NCBI GenBank assembly: GCA_041397865.1
Contig: JAWKVT010000002.1
Span: 558,001 to 622,000 of the forward strand
Direction: 5' to 3'
Source: TMED27 sp041397865
Lineage (GTDB): Bacteria; Pseudomonadota; Alphaproteobacteria; Micavibrionales; Micavibrionaceae
Length of the DNA stretch: 64,000 nucleotides
Part shown: positions 25,866 through 35,062 of the stretch, piece after piece
How the letters are laid out: every line of letters starts with the position of its first letter
Numbering within the stretch: position 1 is the first letter of the stretch
Program-made: the position numbers and the translations under genes
Notes under the pieces: generated by a model
What the model saw: the letters and a program-made list of their open reading frames with translations, nothing else
Database searches by the model: none
What the model was told of the DNA's origin: nothing

Positions 25866-28502
25866 TTACCATTTCTCAGGACGCGGAACGATGTCTATAT
25901 CACTTTCAACGGTATTGATAAACGCCTCCAGTTCTGCTTCAAACTCTCTTTCCTGCTCGGCAGAGATTTCCTCGGCGGCGTAATCCGGCCCTTTGCGTGC
26001 ATCAAGTGTGGGCGCGGCCTCTTGTTGGGCTTTTTCTTCTTCCAGCTTTTGCTGGTGAAAGGCTTTTCTTTGCGCCTTAACCGCTTCGGATTTTTTCTCT
26101 TCCAGACGTTTTTTCTGATGAAGCGCCGCATCGTGCTGACGCTTTTCCTCCGCCTGCTTTTTAAGCATCTCCAGCGAATGATAATTCAGCGGGATGGACC
26201 AGTCCGGCTGCGTCCCTTCAAAACGCTGCTTAAGAATGGCTTTGACCTGCATCTTCGCATCCAGCCGCATTTCTTCGTGGAAATACCGGTACGCCCGCGC
26301 AATCGCCAGCATGAAATGGGGTTCTCTGGAGATCAGGCGCTGCAAAAGCATCAACTGGTAAAAAGGCAGGAATTTTGTATCCGGCCCCTTCATCGCTTCC
26401 GCCGGAGCCGCAACCGCATAGGGGTAAATACGGTGCGGCGTCATGCCAACATGAGTAAAATAACTCTCCCCCAGCTTGATGATATTTTTGGGCAGAACGC
26501 CGAACTGATCCGCCAGAAACTTCTTCATCAGCTTTAAATTCGTCACCTCCGCCGGAATGTTAAAGCTCGGCGCCGAAACGCTCAAACCGTTGCCTTCGTG
26601 GCGCTGCGGCACAGGCAGGTGATGAAGCACCACCCCGGCATGCACCGTGGCTTTTTCATCTTTGGTCAGCGGCAAAACCACAGCCGTATTAACCGTCTTG
26701 CCGTCATGCACGATAAAATCGACATTCTCCGCCGACAGGCCCGACATGGAACCGCGGCTCTGCCCTTCCTCGACAAAGGTGGAATGGACAGGGCGCAGTT
26801 CCCCGGTTGTACCTTTAATCTCCTTAAAGCGGCGGTCTTCCTCTCCCATCTGGTCGAGTATGGTTTTAATATCGGCCTTTTTGTTAATTTTTGAAACGCT
26901 AAGGTTAAGCTGTTTGTTAATCCATGTTTCCGCCCGCAGGTTTAAGTGATGGAACAGCGAAAGAATCTGCATCTCCAGCCGGGCATTCGGAATCATCCCC
27001 ACCGTGATGGCGTTAAGGATTTGCTGCGCATCCATTTCCCGCACCATGCCTTTGGCCTGGAATTTTTCAACCCCGATAGTGGATTTGGGAGGCACCGCCT
27101 TCCCCGCCGGTCTGACTTTTAGATAATAGGTATGGATACGCTCGTCGATATAGTCGGGCGCGGGATAATAATCCGGCCCGTGTTCCAGAATAGAACTCCC
27201 TTCCGGCTTAAGCCCCAGATAGTCACGCGAAAACAAGACCGTATGCTTGATATCGAACTCTTCAACGCTTGCAATCGCTTCGCCGTCCACCGTAATCGGC
27301 TCCACCATATGGCCGGACCAGCGCCGCCCGTCTATATTAACGCCGCCGCGCGGCACTGCGTTGGCAATGGAGCGGGCAATCCCGTCATGCAAATAAACTT
27401 TCAACCGGCCTTCTTCATCCACATAGTAAGGAAGAATTTCGCTGATCTCTATATCGCGGCTGACCACATCGGAAATCTGCCCGGTTTTTTCATTGCGCAT
27501 CGCCGTGATTTTAAGATGTCCTGAATCGACAGAAGACGGCCTGCGCTCTTCGATATACAAAGATTTACGTTCGGCCATTTTATAAGCCACACACAGATAG
27601 CAAGTCGGTGGATTGCCAAGCGGGTTGCCGTCGTCGCTATAGAGGCGGAAGCGCCCCTCGAATTTATCGCGGATAATGTCATCATCAAAATACGGTCCCG
27701 AATATTGCACCCTCGCGCCCAACCCGCCCAGCTCTTTGCGAAACTCTCGCATAGTGAAGAACGTATATTCCATCGGCAATTCGCTTTCCCAATGGCTGCG
27801 CTCGTCTTTACGCATAATGAACTCATACGCCCATTTATACGGCAGGCGGAACAGCCGCGTACGCGGAAACCGCTCCGGCAGTTCTTCAAGGAAAAACCCG
27901 CCGCACCCGGCATCCTGACGCGGGCGTGCATGTTCCGCATACCAGATCAGCAAATCCGGATCTGAAAGCCCGGCAAGGTCTTTGCTCTTGCTCGGCTCGT
28001 CGGGCATCTCCAGCAAGACGAATTCTTCGGGCGGAGGCCTTGAATAGTCGCGGATAAACATCACGCCGCCTTTTTTGAGGGCTTTGAAATGCGTAGCCAG
28101 CGTATTGCCCACAACGCGTTCGTTATAGCGTGAGGCCGAAAAAATCTCGTGTAGGATATAGGAGTTCACAATCGCATCGACCGACTCCGGCTCAAAAATA
28201 TCGGAACTTGCATCCCCGACTTTAAAATCAAGATTGAACAGCTTGTATTGCTCTTTGGCCTTGTTGATCTGCCGCTTGGCCTTGTCCAGCCCCGTAAAAC
28301 GCACCTTCGGGTTCATAGCAGCCATGGCATAGGTCATCGCGCCGTCGTCACAGCCCATGTCGATAACGTGCGCACCCTCATCCAGCAAAAGATGCGAGAG
28401 CGCAAACCACGCCTTACGGATCGTAACCGGATCAATATCGCCAAGAAGCAGATTGCGCTTGTCGATATAGGATTCCGCTTCTGTTTCAAGATGTTCAGCC
28501 AT
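25866..28502 (-). CDS. Large bifunctional protein: SAM methyltransferase plus NUDIX-like regions and coiled-coil tail
   Basis: 878 residues. A class I methyltransferase domain covers about 30-230: motif I is VIDMGCDDGA (46-55), followed by FTGLDKAKRQI, FKVGDAS, and VNSYILHEIFS. Beyond residue 330 lie two segments that I read as NUDIX-fold-like: one around DIEISEILPYYVDEEGRLKV to EPITVDG, and another around VNTAVVLPLTKDEKATVH to YFTHVGMTPHRIYPYAV. Neither shows the catalytic Nudix box. The last ~110 residues are a charged coiled coil (repeats of KRLEEKKSEAVKAQRKAF type). First gene of the operon with the second methyltransferase-like gene and gloB. Substrate unknown; fold assignments past 330 are inference. 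Confidence 0.7.
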   Translation of the reverse strand: MAEHLETEAESYIDKRNLLLGDIDPVTIRKAWFALSHLLLDEGAHVIDMGCDDGAMTYAMAAMNPKVRFTGLDKAKRQINKAKEQYKLFNLDFKVGDASSDIFEPESVDAIVNSYILHEIFSASRYNERVVGNTLATHFKALKKGGVMFIRDYSRPPPEEFVLLEMPDEPSKSKDLAGLSDPDLLIWYAEHARPRQDAGCGGFFLEELPERFPRTRLFRLPYKWAYEFIMRKDERSHWESELPMEYTFFTMREFRKELGGLGARVQYSGPYFDDDIIRDKFEGRFRLYSDDGNPLGNPPTCYLCVAYKMAERKSLYIEERRPSSVDSGHLKITAMRNEKTGQISDVVSRDIEISEILPYYVDEEGRLKVYLHDGIARSIANAVPRGGVNIDGRRWSGHMVEPITVDGEAIASVEEFDIKHTVLFSRDYLGLKPEGSSILEHGPDYYPAPDYIDERIHTYYLKVRPAGKAVPPKSTIGVEKFQAKGMVREMDAQQILNAITVGMIPNARLEMQILSLFHHLNLRAETWINKQLNLSVSKINKKADIKTILDQMGEEDRRFKEIKGTTGELRPVHSTFVEEGQSRGSMSGLSAENVDFIVHDGKTVNTAVVLPLTKDEKATVHAGVVLHHLPVPQRHEGNGLSVSAPSFNIPAEVTNLKLMKKFLADQFGVLPKNIIKLGESYFTHVGMTPHRIYPYAVAAPAEAMKGPDTKFLPFYQLMLLQRLISREPHFMLAIARAYRYFHEEMRLDAKMQVKAILKQRFEGTQPDWSIPLNYHSLEMLKKQAEEKRQHDAALHQKKRLEEKKSEAVKAQRKAFHQQKLEEEKAQQEAAPTLDARKGPDYAAEEISAEQEREFEAELEAFINTVESDIDIVPRPEKW

Positions 28503-28597
28503 AGCGCTGGACCATAACGATTTTACACAAAAATTTCAAATATATAAGCGTTGCAGACCGTATATATTTTTGTCACAGCCGCCGCATGGGCCGCAGA

Positions 28598-28675
28598 GGG
28601 GAAGCGCAGCGCTCTCCCCGTTTGACGAGCGCACCTGTGTATTCGTCTGTGTTCACTGTGGTTTTATTTTTTAAG
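28598..28675. repeat. Hairpin and CTGTGTTCACTGTGG-type repeat
   Basis: The 211-base gap before comF contains a GC-rich near-palindrome (GGGG at 28598 to CCCC at 28619) and then CTGTGTATTCGTCTGTG and TTCACTGTGGTTTT up to 28665. The second part resembles CTGTGTTCATCTGTGG repeats scattered in many bacterial genomes. No ORF is supported here. Confidence 0.4.
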
Positions 28676-28713
28676 GATTTGTTTTTGTTTCTGATTTTTC
28701 TTATAAAAACCGT

Positions 28714-29463
28714 ATGAAATCGGCACTTAAACCCGTTCAGGATATGATTATGCGCAGCGTGGATACCGTTTTGCCGCCGCGCTGCATCCTCACCGGCGAA
28801 AGAGTAGAGCGGCAAGGGATGCTGGACCCCGGCGCCTGGGTCCAGATTGAGTTTATCGCCCGCCCTATATGTCGGCAATGTGGGTTTCCTTTTGAGTTTG
28901 AAGTCGAACAGGGCGCATTATGCGCGGCCTGTATAGATCGCCCCCCGCCTTTCGAAAAACTGCGCAGCGTCATGAAGTATAACGATGCCTCAAGAAAAAT
29001 GATTTTGGGCTTCAAACATGGCGATCAGACCCACGCCGTAAAAGCGTTTGTCCCGTGGCTGGAAAAAGCCGGAGCCGAGCTTTTGGAAGATGCCGACGTC
29101 CTTATACCTGTCCCGCTTCACCGCTGGCGACTTCTGGCCCGGCGTTATAACCAGTCTGCAATTCTGGCCCACAGCTTGTCGAAAACAACAAAAATTCCCG
29201 TTGCCGTCCATGCTCTTAAACGTGTGCGCTCGACACCCTCGCAAGGGTATTTGAAAGCCGCTCAGCGCCATAAAAACGTTAAAAGAGCCTTCGCCCTCAA
29301 CCCCAAATCCGATGTGAAAGGCAAGGTTATTGTTCTGATTGATGATGTTTATACGACCGGGGCCACGGTGAAAGAATGCACTAAAACCTTGTTGAAAGGC
29401 GGGGCGAAGAAAGTGCATGTCCTGACATTAGCCCGTGTTGTTCGTGAAGGATTTGGCGGGTGA
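28714..29463 (+). CDS. comF: ComF family phosphoribosyltransferase-like protein
   Basis: 249 residues. The N-terminal double zinc motif is CRQCG followed by CAACI; the C-terminal PRTase signature is VIVLIDDVYTTGATVKEC. Between them lie LIPVPLHRWRLLARRYNQS and LKRVRSTPSQ, typical of ComF/GntX proteins. In naturally competent bacteria ComF aids DNA uptake and processing; in others the role is unclear. It meets the hydroxylase gene tail to tail. Confidence 0.92.
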   Translation: MKSALKPVQDMIMRSVDTVLPPRCILTGERVERQGMLDPGAWVQIEFIARPICRQCGFPFEFEVEQGALCAACIDRPPPFEKLRSVMKYNDASRKMILGFKHGDQTHAVKAFVPWLEKAGAELLEDADVLIPVPLHRWRLLARRYNQSAILAHSLSKTTKIPVAVHALKRVRSTPSQGYLKAAQRHKNVKRAFALNPKSDVKGKVIVLIDDVYTTGATVKECTKTLLKGGAKKVHVLTLARVVREGFGG

Positions 29464-29470
29464 ATCCTTT

Positions 29471-30694
29471 TTACAAGGCCTCACCCCGCGCCAGGCGGCT
29501 TTGGTCGATCTGTGGCGCAAGGCCAATATGCATCGCCAAAGTCTTGAGCGGGGAAAGTGTATCAAGTGATTGCAGCCCTGCGCGTCGCAAACGTTTCAAC
29601 CCCAATAAATCCGTACTCACGATTTTATTCATAGTATCCACACCGAAAACCCGCGTTTCAATGTCGATACGACGGCGTTTCTCATAGGCTTTAAGAACGC
29701 TGCCCGCACCGATATCCAGCCCCAGCCGCGCGCTGTCAATAACGCTTTCGGCTAATGCCGCCACGTCGCGCAACGAAAGGTTCAGTCCTTGCGCCGTAAT
29801 CGGTGACATCACATGCGCAGCCTCGGCAATCAGTGCCAGCCGCATCGAAGTAATAGCCTTGGCCTTAACGCTGCAAAGCGGCCAGCATTCCGGCCCCGTT
29901 TCCAGAGTTATGCCACCAAGGATGTTGTTCGTTTTATCCTGCAAAGCCTGTTCAAACTCCTGTTTTTTCAAACGGATAAGTGCGTCGGCAGTCTCCGTCT
30001 TCTCCACCCACACCACGCTGGATTGATTGCCGGGCAGGGGGACAAGCGCCATCGGTCCGCCTGCGCGGTGAAACTCCGTCGATGTGTTGTTATGAGAGTG
30101 TGAATGATTAATCAGGCAGGTGATCGCGCTCTGGTCGTATTTCTTCATCGTGGTTTGAATGTTCGCAAACTCCCGCACCGCAGAATTTCTCCCATCAGCG
30201 CCCACCAGCAAGTGAGCTTTGATTAATTTTTTATTTTCAAGCTTAACAACAATGCCGCCATCATGGACTGCGTAATCACTGAATGCGCTTTCAATGAAGG
30301 TCACATTTTTTAGCTCTTCGGTGCGTTCAAACAATGCTGCGCGTAAAGGCCCGCTAGGAATGTTATAGCTGAATTGCGCCATGCTGATATCGCTTGCCGG
30401 AAACTCAATCTCGATCGGCTCTTTCCCGCCGTCGCTGTCGTCAATAATCCGCATCATCTCCATGGGGGTGGAAAGCGGTTCCAAAACATCCCAAATGCCG
30501 GTGTGTTTCAGGATGTTAACGGAGGATTCCATCAGTGCCACGGTGCGGCCCGTACGCTCTGTTTTTTCAAACTGCGCAGGCTTATGCGGATCAACAACCA
30601 TGATCGTAAGGCCCGCTTGTCCCAGAAGCGTCGCCAGCGCCAAGCCGCTAACGCCACCGCCGATAATAACAATATCCGTTTGCTTTGTACTCAT
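29471..30694 (-). CDS. FAD-dependent ubiquinone-biosynthesis hydroxylase (UbiH/UbiF/COQ6 family)
   Basis: 407 residues from the ATG at 30692-30694; a longer frame to 30826 would run through the glutaredoxin start region. The dinucleotide motif is DIVIIGGGVSGLALA (8-22), followed by the DG motif LLVGADGRNSAVRE and the second FAD motif LIAEAAHVMSPITAQGLNL. The usual GDAAH is EAAH here. Members hydroxylate the ubiquinone ring; position specificity (UbiH, UbiI, UbiF, UbiL or UbiM) cannot be told. It is divergent from glutaredoxin with 47 bases between starts. Confidence 0.88.
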   Translation of the reverse strand: MSTKQTDIVIIGGGVSGLALATLLGQAGLTIMVVDPHKPAQFEKTERTGRTVALMESSVNILKHTGIWDVLEPLSTPMEMMRIIDDSDGGKEPIEIEFPASDISMAQFSYNIPSGPLRAALFERTEELKNVTFIESAFSDYAVHDGGIVVKLENKKLIKAHLLVGADGRNSAVREFANIQTTMKKYDQSAITCLINHSHSHNNTSTEFHRAGGPMALVPLPGNQSSVVWVEKTETADALIRLKKQEFEQALQDKTNNILGGITLETGPECWPLCSVKAKAITSMRLALIAEAAHVMSPITAQGLNLSLRDVAALAESVIDSARLGLDIGAGSVLKAYEKRRRIDIETRVFGVDTMNKIVSTDLLGLKRLRRAGLQSLDTLSPLKTLAMHIGLAPQIDQSRLARGEAL

Positions 30695-30741
30695 CCGCGC
30701 ACTACCTTTCTCGTGAAACAAGTCATAAAGGAGAAACATTG

Positions 30742-30999
30742 ATGGCGAAAGTCGAAATATACTACTGGACCACCTGTCCTTTTTGTAACCGCGCCCGCGC
30801 TTTGCTGGATTCAAAGGGCGTGGCATATGAGGGCCATGATATTACCGGCGACGAAGCCGCCCGCGCCAAAATGGTGGAGCGCACCGGCGGACCGAAATCC
30901 GTCCCGCAGATTTTTATCGACGATAAACTCATCGGCGGATGCGATGATCTCCACGCGCTGGATGCGAAGGGTGAACTGGATGGGCTGTTGAATGGCTAG
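30742..30999 (+). CDS. grxC: Glutaredoxin (GrxC type)
   Basis: 85 residues. Active site C-P-F-C in YYWTTCPFCNRARALLDSKG, the cis-Pro TGGPKSVPQIFID and the GG motif LIGGCDDLHAL are all standard for dithiol glutaredoxin 3. It reduces protein or glutathione mixed disulfides in the cytoplasm. AAAGGAG sits 8 bases before the ATG. It overlaps the convergent hypothetical gene by 4 bases. Confidence 0.95.
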   Translation: MAKVEIYYWTTCPFCNRARALLDSKGVAYEGHDITGDEAARAKMVERTGGPKSVPQIFIDDKLIGGCDDLHALDAKGELDGLLNG

Positions 31000-31250
31000 T
31001 GTACAGGAATGGAATGAGTGGCAATCTCCCATACCGTTTTTCCATTTTCAAACTCGCCGGTGTTTGTACACATAACCCCGATCTTTTTAGCAGTGCTAAG
31101 TGTATCGACTAGGTGTACTGGTACATCGACGGATTGGTGTTCTCCATCAGGGGATATAAATTCAATCCTTGGAACGATGTTGTTCTCATCTGCTTCCACA
31201 TAGGTGGCAAGAACAAACTGCCCTAACATGTATTGTGGTATTGTGTTCAT
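30996..31250 (-). CDS. Hypothetical protein, 84 residues
   Basis: No family recognised. I chose the ATG at 31248-31250; a TTG at 31280 would add 10 residues including two Cys but would run into the nitrilase ribosome site. The product is a small, acidic, soluble protein with a beta-rich pattern (QFVLATYVEADENN, IEFISPDGEHQSVDVPVHLV). It shares a 42-base divergent gap with the nitrilase gene and overlaps grxC tail to tail. Confidence 0.5.
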   Translation of the reverse strand: MNTIPQYMLGQFVLATYVEADENNIVPRIEFISPDGEHQSVDVPVHLVDTLSTAKKIGVMCTNTGEFENGKTVWEIATHSIPVH

Positions 31251-31292
31251 AAAAGAACACTCTACGCATTTTTCGTCCAAAGGTCAAAAAAT

Positions 31293-32120
31293 ATGACAAA
31301 CAAAATTAAAGCCGCATGTATTCAACTCAATGCCGGCCCTGATATTGCCGAAAACCTTAAGGTCACGGAAGGTTTGATTCGCGAAGCGGCGGGGCAGGGG
31401 GCGCAGCTTATCGCCACGCCGGAAAATACATGTTTCATGATGTTTCCTATCCTCAAGCGTCTCGCCGCCGCGCCGGAGCAGGAAAGCCATCCCACGCTTC
31501 AAGCTTTGCAAAAACTCGCCGCCGAACTCGGCGTGTGGATACTGATTGGTTCCCTAGGCATAAAGCTGGAAAAGCGCAAGCTCGCCAACCGCAGCTTTCT
31601 GATTAACGATAAAGGTGAGATCACGGCAACCTATGACAAAATCCATCTTTTTGATGTCGATTTGCCCGGAGGCGAAAGCTACCGGGAAAGCGCCGTCATT
31701 CAGCCCGGTAATCAGGCGGTCGTTGCGGATATTCCCGGAAGCAGACTGGGGCTAAGTATTTGTTATGACGTTCGCTTCCCGCATCTGTACCGCGCGATGT
31801 CAAAAGCAGAGGCGGGCATGCTTGCTGTCCCTGCTGCGTTCAGTGTCCCCACGGGGCAGGCGCACTGGGAAACGCTTTTGCGTGCCCGAGCCATCGAAAA
31901 CGGAGCGTTTGTTCTGGCCCCCGCACAATCCGGCGAGCATGAAGGAGGCCGCTCCACATGGGGCCGCTCGCGCATTATCGGGCCGTGGGGCGATATTTTA
32001 GCTGCAATCGAAACCGAAGTTGGTATCATAACTGCGGAGTTAAATCTGGGTGATATTGAAAAGGTGCGCGCAGCCATACCGGCTCTTCGTCACGACCGGG
32101 ATTTTGAAATAGAGACATGA
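31293..32120 (+). CDS. Carbon-nitrogen hydrolase (nitrilase superfamily, Nit1/2-like)
   Basis: 275 residues from ATG 31293 (AAAGG upstream). The catalytic triad is complete: E44 (ATPENTCF), K116 (YDKIHLFDV) and C157 (LSICYDVRFP). The sequence fits the Nit1/Nit2 and deaminated-glutathione amidase group that repairs aberrant glutathione. A role with the neighbouring glutaredoxin and gloB in thiol metabolism is possible. It overlaps metC by 4 bases, so the genes are coupled. Confidence 0.9.
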   Translation: MTNKIKAACIQLNAGPDIAENLKVTEGLIREAAGQGAQLIATPENTCFMMFPILKRLAAAPEQESHPTLQALQKLAAELGVWILIGSLGIKLEKRKLANRSFLINDKGEITATYDKIHLFDVDLPGGESYRESAVIQPGNQAVVADIPGSRLGLSICYDVRFPHLYRAMSKAEAGMLAVPAAFSVPTGQAHWETLLRARAIENGAFVLAPAQSGEHEGGRSTWGRSRIIGPWGDILAAIETEVGIITAELNLGDIEKVRAAIPALRHDRDFEIET

Positions 32121-33289
32121 GTAAAAAATACAAGGAAGATACGCTCTTAACCCTTATGGGCCGCGACCCGGATGACTATTACGGCGTCATGAACCCGCCA
32201 AAGGTGCAGGCCAGCACACTGAAATACAAGAACCTCGAAACCTATGAAACCAAGGTTGGCCAGAAATTCACCTATGCCAATATAGGCCATCCCTTAAGCA
32301 ACCATTTCGAAGAAGCTATGGCCGCGCTCGAAGGCGGCTATAAGGCGGTGAGTTCTTCCACCGGACTCGCGCCGATCACCGCCGCGCTGCTGGCTTTTCT
32401 CAAAGCAGGGGATCATCTTTTGATGTGCGACAGTATCTATCCGCCCACGCGAACCGCCTGTGACAAGCTTCTCAACAAGCTGGGCATAGAGATTGAGTAT
32501 TACGACCCGGCTATCGGCGAAGGGATTGCGGCCCTTATTAAAGAGAATACCGCCGTGATTTATCTTGAGTCCCCCGGCTCCGCGACATTTGAACTTCAGG
32601 ATGTTCCCGCTATAGCAAAAGTAGCCAAAGAAAAAGGTATCATCACCATCATGGATAACACATGGGCCAGCGGGCTGTTGTTCAAACCGCTGGCCCATGG
32701 TGTAAATATCTCCGTATGTGCGGCGACGAAATATATCAGCGGTCACGCCGATGTGAATTTAGGTTACGCAGTTGCTGATACGCCTGAAAATTATAAGGCT
32801 CTGAAACGCACCCATGTTGATTTGGGCCATTGTCCCGGTTCGGAGGATTTGTATCTTGCTTTGCGGGGACTGCGTACGATGAAGCTGCGCATCGAGCAAT
32901 CGGCTAAAAGCGCATTGAAAATTGCGCAGTGGTTGCAAGAGCGCGCAGAGGTGCAGCGCGTCTATCATCCGGCCTTGCCCGGCCACCCCGGCCATGATAT
33001 CTGGAAACGCGATTTTTCCGGCTCCAACGGATTGCTCAGCTTTTTGCTGAGAGAAGCACCAAAGGAAAAAGTCGCCGCGCTTATTGATGCGCTGGAGCTG
33101 TTCACGCTGGGTAGCTCATGGGGCGGGTATATGAGCCTGCTCCAGCCTCAAACCGAAATGCGCTACCGCCGCGCTGTGAAATGGGAAGAGCGTGGAATGC
33201 TGCTGCGCCTGCAAATCGGGCTGGAAGACGTTGATGACCTCATCGCCGATCTGGAACAGGCTTTTAAGATATTTGGGGAAACGAAATGA
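32117..33289 (+). CDS. metC: Cystathionine beta-lyase-type trans-sulfuration enzyme
   Basis: 390 residues. A Cys/Met-metabolism PLP enzyme: the Schiff-base K205 lies in CAATKYISGHADVNLGYAV, with YLESPGSATFELQD and IMDNTWASGLLFKPL upstream and LFTLGSSWGGYMSLLQP near the end. The WGGYMSL and ATKYISGHAD patterns favour the MetC branch (cystathionine to homocysteine) over cystathionine gamma-synthase. It overlaps genes on both sides by 4 bases. Specificity inferred from motif pattern only. Confidence 0.88.
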   Translation: MSKKYKEDTLLTLMGRDPDDYYGVMNPPKVQASTLKYKNLETYETKVGQKFTYANIGHPLSNHFEEAMAALEGGYKAVSSSTGLAPITAALLAFLKAGDHLLMCDSIYPPTRTACDKLLNKLGIEIEYYDPAIGEGIAALIKENTAVIYLESPGSATFELQDVPAIAKVAKEKGIITIMDNTWASGLLFKPLAHGVNISVCAATKYISGHADVNLGYAVADTPENYKALKRTHVDLGHCPGSEDLYLALRGLRTMKLRIEQSAKSALKIAQWLQERAEVQRVYHPALPGHPGHDIWKRDFSGSNGLLSFLLREAPKEKVAALIDALELFTLGSSWGGYMSLLQPQTEMRYRRAVKWEERGMLLRLQIGLEDVDDLIADLEQAFKIFGETK

Positions 33290-34773
33290 CAAACCTTAGG
33301 GGTGATGCCGTGTATGTCGGCCAAAGCGTGGGTAAGGAAAAGCTCGCCCAGTATTTGCCGTTAAAATGGGGAAACCGCCACGGCCTGATCGCGGGCGCAA
33401 CAGGAACGGGGAAAACCGTGACGCTGCAAAACCTCGCCGAAGGATTTTCCGATGCGGGCGTGCCCGTCTTCATGGCCGATGTAAAAGGCGATTTGTCGGG
33501 AATCTGCCAGCCCGGCGAAATGCAGGGTTTCCTTGTTAAGCGCGCCGCCGATATTGGTTTTACCGACGAGTACAAAGCGCGGGCCTATCCCGCGGTGTTT
33601 TGGGATCTCTTTGGCGGTCAAGGCCACCCCGTGCGCACCACCGTCTCCGAAATGGGGCCGTTATTATTGGCGCGTATTCTGGAGCTGAACGATACGCAGG
33701 AAGGCGTGCTGAATATCGCGTTCCGCGTCGCCGATGAGCAGGGCTTGTTGCTGCTTGATCTTAAAGATTTGCGCGCGCTTCTTAACGAGGTGCATGAAAA
33801 GCGCGCCGAAATCTCCAAAGCTTACGGCAATGTCAGCCCGCAATCTGTGGCGGCCATTCAGCGTAATTTGCTACGTCTCGAGGATCAGGGCGCCGCAGAC
33901 TTCTTCGGCGAACCCGCGCTCGATTTACGTGATTTCATGCGCACCGATCTGGACGGCAAAGGCCACATCAATATTTTGGCGGCGGATAAGCTGATGCAAT
34001 CCCCGCGGCTATATGCGACCTTCCTGCTCTGGCTGCTTTCGGAACTGTTCGAGGAATTGCCCGAGGCCGGCGATGCCGACCGACCGAAGCTCGTATTCTT
34101 CTTCGATGAAGCGCACCTCCTGTTCGATGATGCGCCCAAGGCGTTGCTGGATAAGGTTGAGCAAGTTGTGCGTCTTATCCGCTCCAAAGGTGTGGGCGTG
34201 TTTTTTATCACCCAAAACCCCGCCGATGTGCCCGACAGTATCCTCGGCCAGCTCGGCAACCGCGTGCAACATGCCTTGCGTGCGTTTACCCCGAAACAGC
34301 AAAAGGCAATCAAACAGGCCGCTGAAACTTACCGCAAAAACCCGGAGTTCGATGTTGCCGAGGTTATAACCAATCTGGGGGTAGGGGAGGCTTTGGTCTC
34401 CACCCTTGAAGGTAAAGGCCAGCCCTCCATCGTTCAGCGCACGCTCATCCGCCCGCCATCCTCGCGCCTCGGCCCGGCGAGTGCAGATGCCAAGGCCATG
34501 CAGATGAAAGCCAGTGGTTTGGGCACAAAATATGACGAGGGACAGGACCGCGAAAGCGCCTATGAAGTTCTCCAAAAACGCGCAGAAAAAGCAGCGGAAC
34601 AAGCGGAAAAAGCGCAAGAGGCTTCTGAAAAAGCCAAACCGAAAAAACGCTCAAACCGTCAAAGCACAAGTGAGGCAGCCATAAAATCGTTTGTTCGTTC
34701 GATAAGCTCATCAGTAGGACGCACAATCGCCCGCGAAGTTATGCGCGGTATTATGGGTGGGTTGAAGCGTTAA
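33286..34773 (+). CDS. HerA-like ATPase, DUF853 (YjgR) family
   Basis: 495 residues. Walker A is GATGTGKT (37-44) and Walker B is LVFFFDEAHLL; further conserved parts are FMADVKGDLSGICQPGE, GVFFITQNPADVPDSILGQL and RVQHALRAFTPKQQKAI. DUF853 proteins are relatives of the HerA/FtsK DNA-translocase group, but their role is unknown. A coiled-coil segment rich in Lys and Glu (about 415-455) precedes a C-terminal SVGRTIAREVMRGIMGGLKR tail. Third gene of the nitrilase-metC operon, by overlap. Confidence 0.9.
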   Translation: MTNLRGDAVYVGQSVGKEKLAQYLPLKWGNRHGLIAGATGTGKTVTLQNLAEGFSDAGVPVFMADVKGDLSGICQPGEMQGFLVKRAADIGFTDEYKARAYPAVFWDLFGGQGHPVRTTVSEMGPLLLARILELNDTQEGVLNIAFRVADEQGLLLLDLKDLRALLNEVHEKRAEISKAYGNVSPQSVAAIQRNLLRLEDQGAADFFGEPALDLRDFMRTDLDGKGHINILAADKLMQSPRLYATFLLWLLSELFEELPEAGDADRPKLVFFFDEAHLLFDDAPKALLDKVEQVVRLIRSKGVGVFFITQNPADVPDSILGQLGNRVQHALRAFTPKQQKAIKQAAETYRKNPEFDVAEVITNLGVGEALVSTLEGKGQPSIVQRTLIRPPSSRLGPASADAKAMQMKASGLGTKYDEGQDRESAYEVLQKRAEKAAEQAEKAQEASEKAKPKKRSNRQSTSEAAIKSFVRSISSSVGRTIAREVMRGIMGGLKR

Positions 34774-34775
34774 TA

Positions 34776-35033
34776 ATGTCCCAATATTTACAGTTACTTA
34801 TAGCTCTAATGGGATGCGGTTGCGTTTTATTTATGATTTATCAGCTGTTAAAAGCGATTGTAAAAAAAGAAATTTTCTTTGTTTTTCCAGCAGCCACAGC
34901 TGGCTCTATATTAATAATGGAAAGTGTTAAGTTTAAAGAAAATAAGTTGAGTTTTTTTATTGCGTGCGGGTTTTATTTATTCTTTAGCCCATTACTCGCT
35001 TTTATTGTTTGGGGCTTTTTTAAAGCTTTGTAA
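34776..35033 (+). CDS. Small membrane protein, 85 residues
   Basis: It starts 2 bases after the stop of the HerA-like ATPase gene. Three hydrophobic segments are seen (LLIALMGCGCVLFMIYQLL, FVFPAATAGSILIM, and FFIACGFYLFFSPLLAFIVW). No family recognised. Codon and base use are far more AT-rich than upstream genes, which suggests separate origin. Ribosome site is poor, so translation may depend on coupling. Confidence 0.55.
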   Translation: MSQYLQLLIALMGCGCVLFMIYQLLKAIVKKEIFFVFPAATAGSILIMESVKFKENKLSFFIACGFYLFFSPLLAFIVWGFFKAL

Positions 35034-35062
35034 AAAATATTGAGCCAACGCCCCAACTTCGG

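Noticed and set aside
25692..26537. A long plus-strand frame opposite the methyltransferase genes
   Set aside because: Antisense to two well-supported coupled genes, with no recognisable family.
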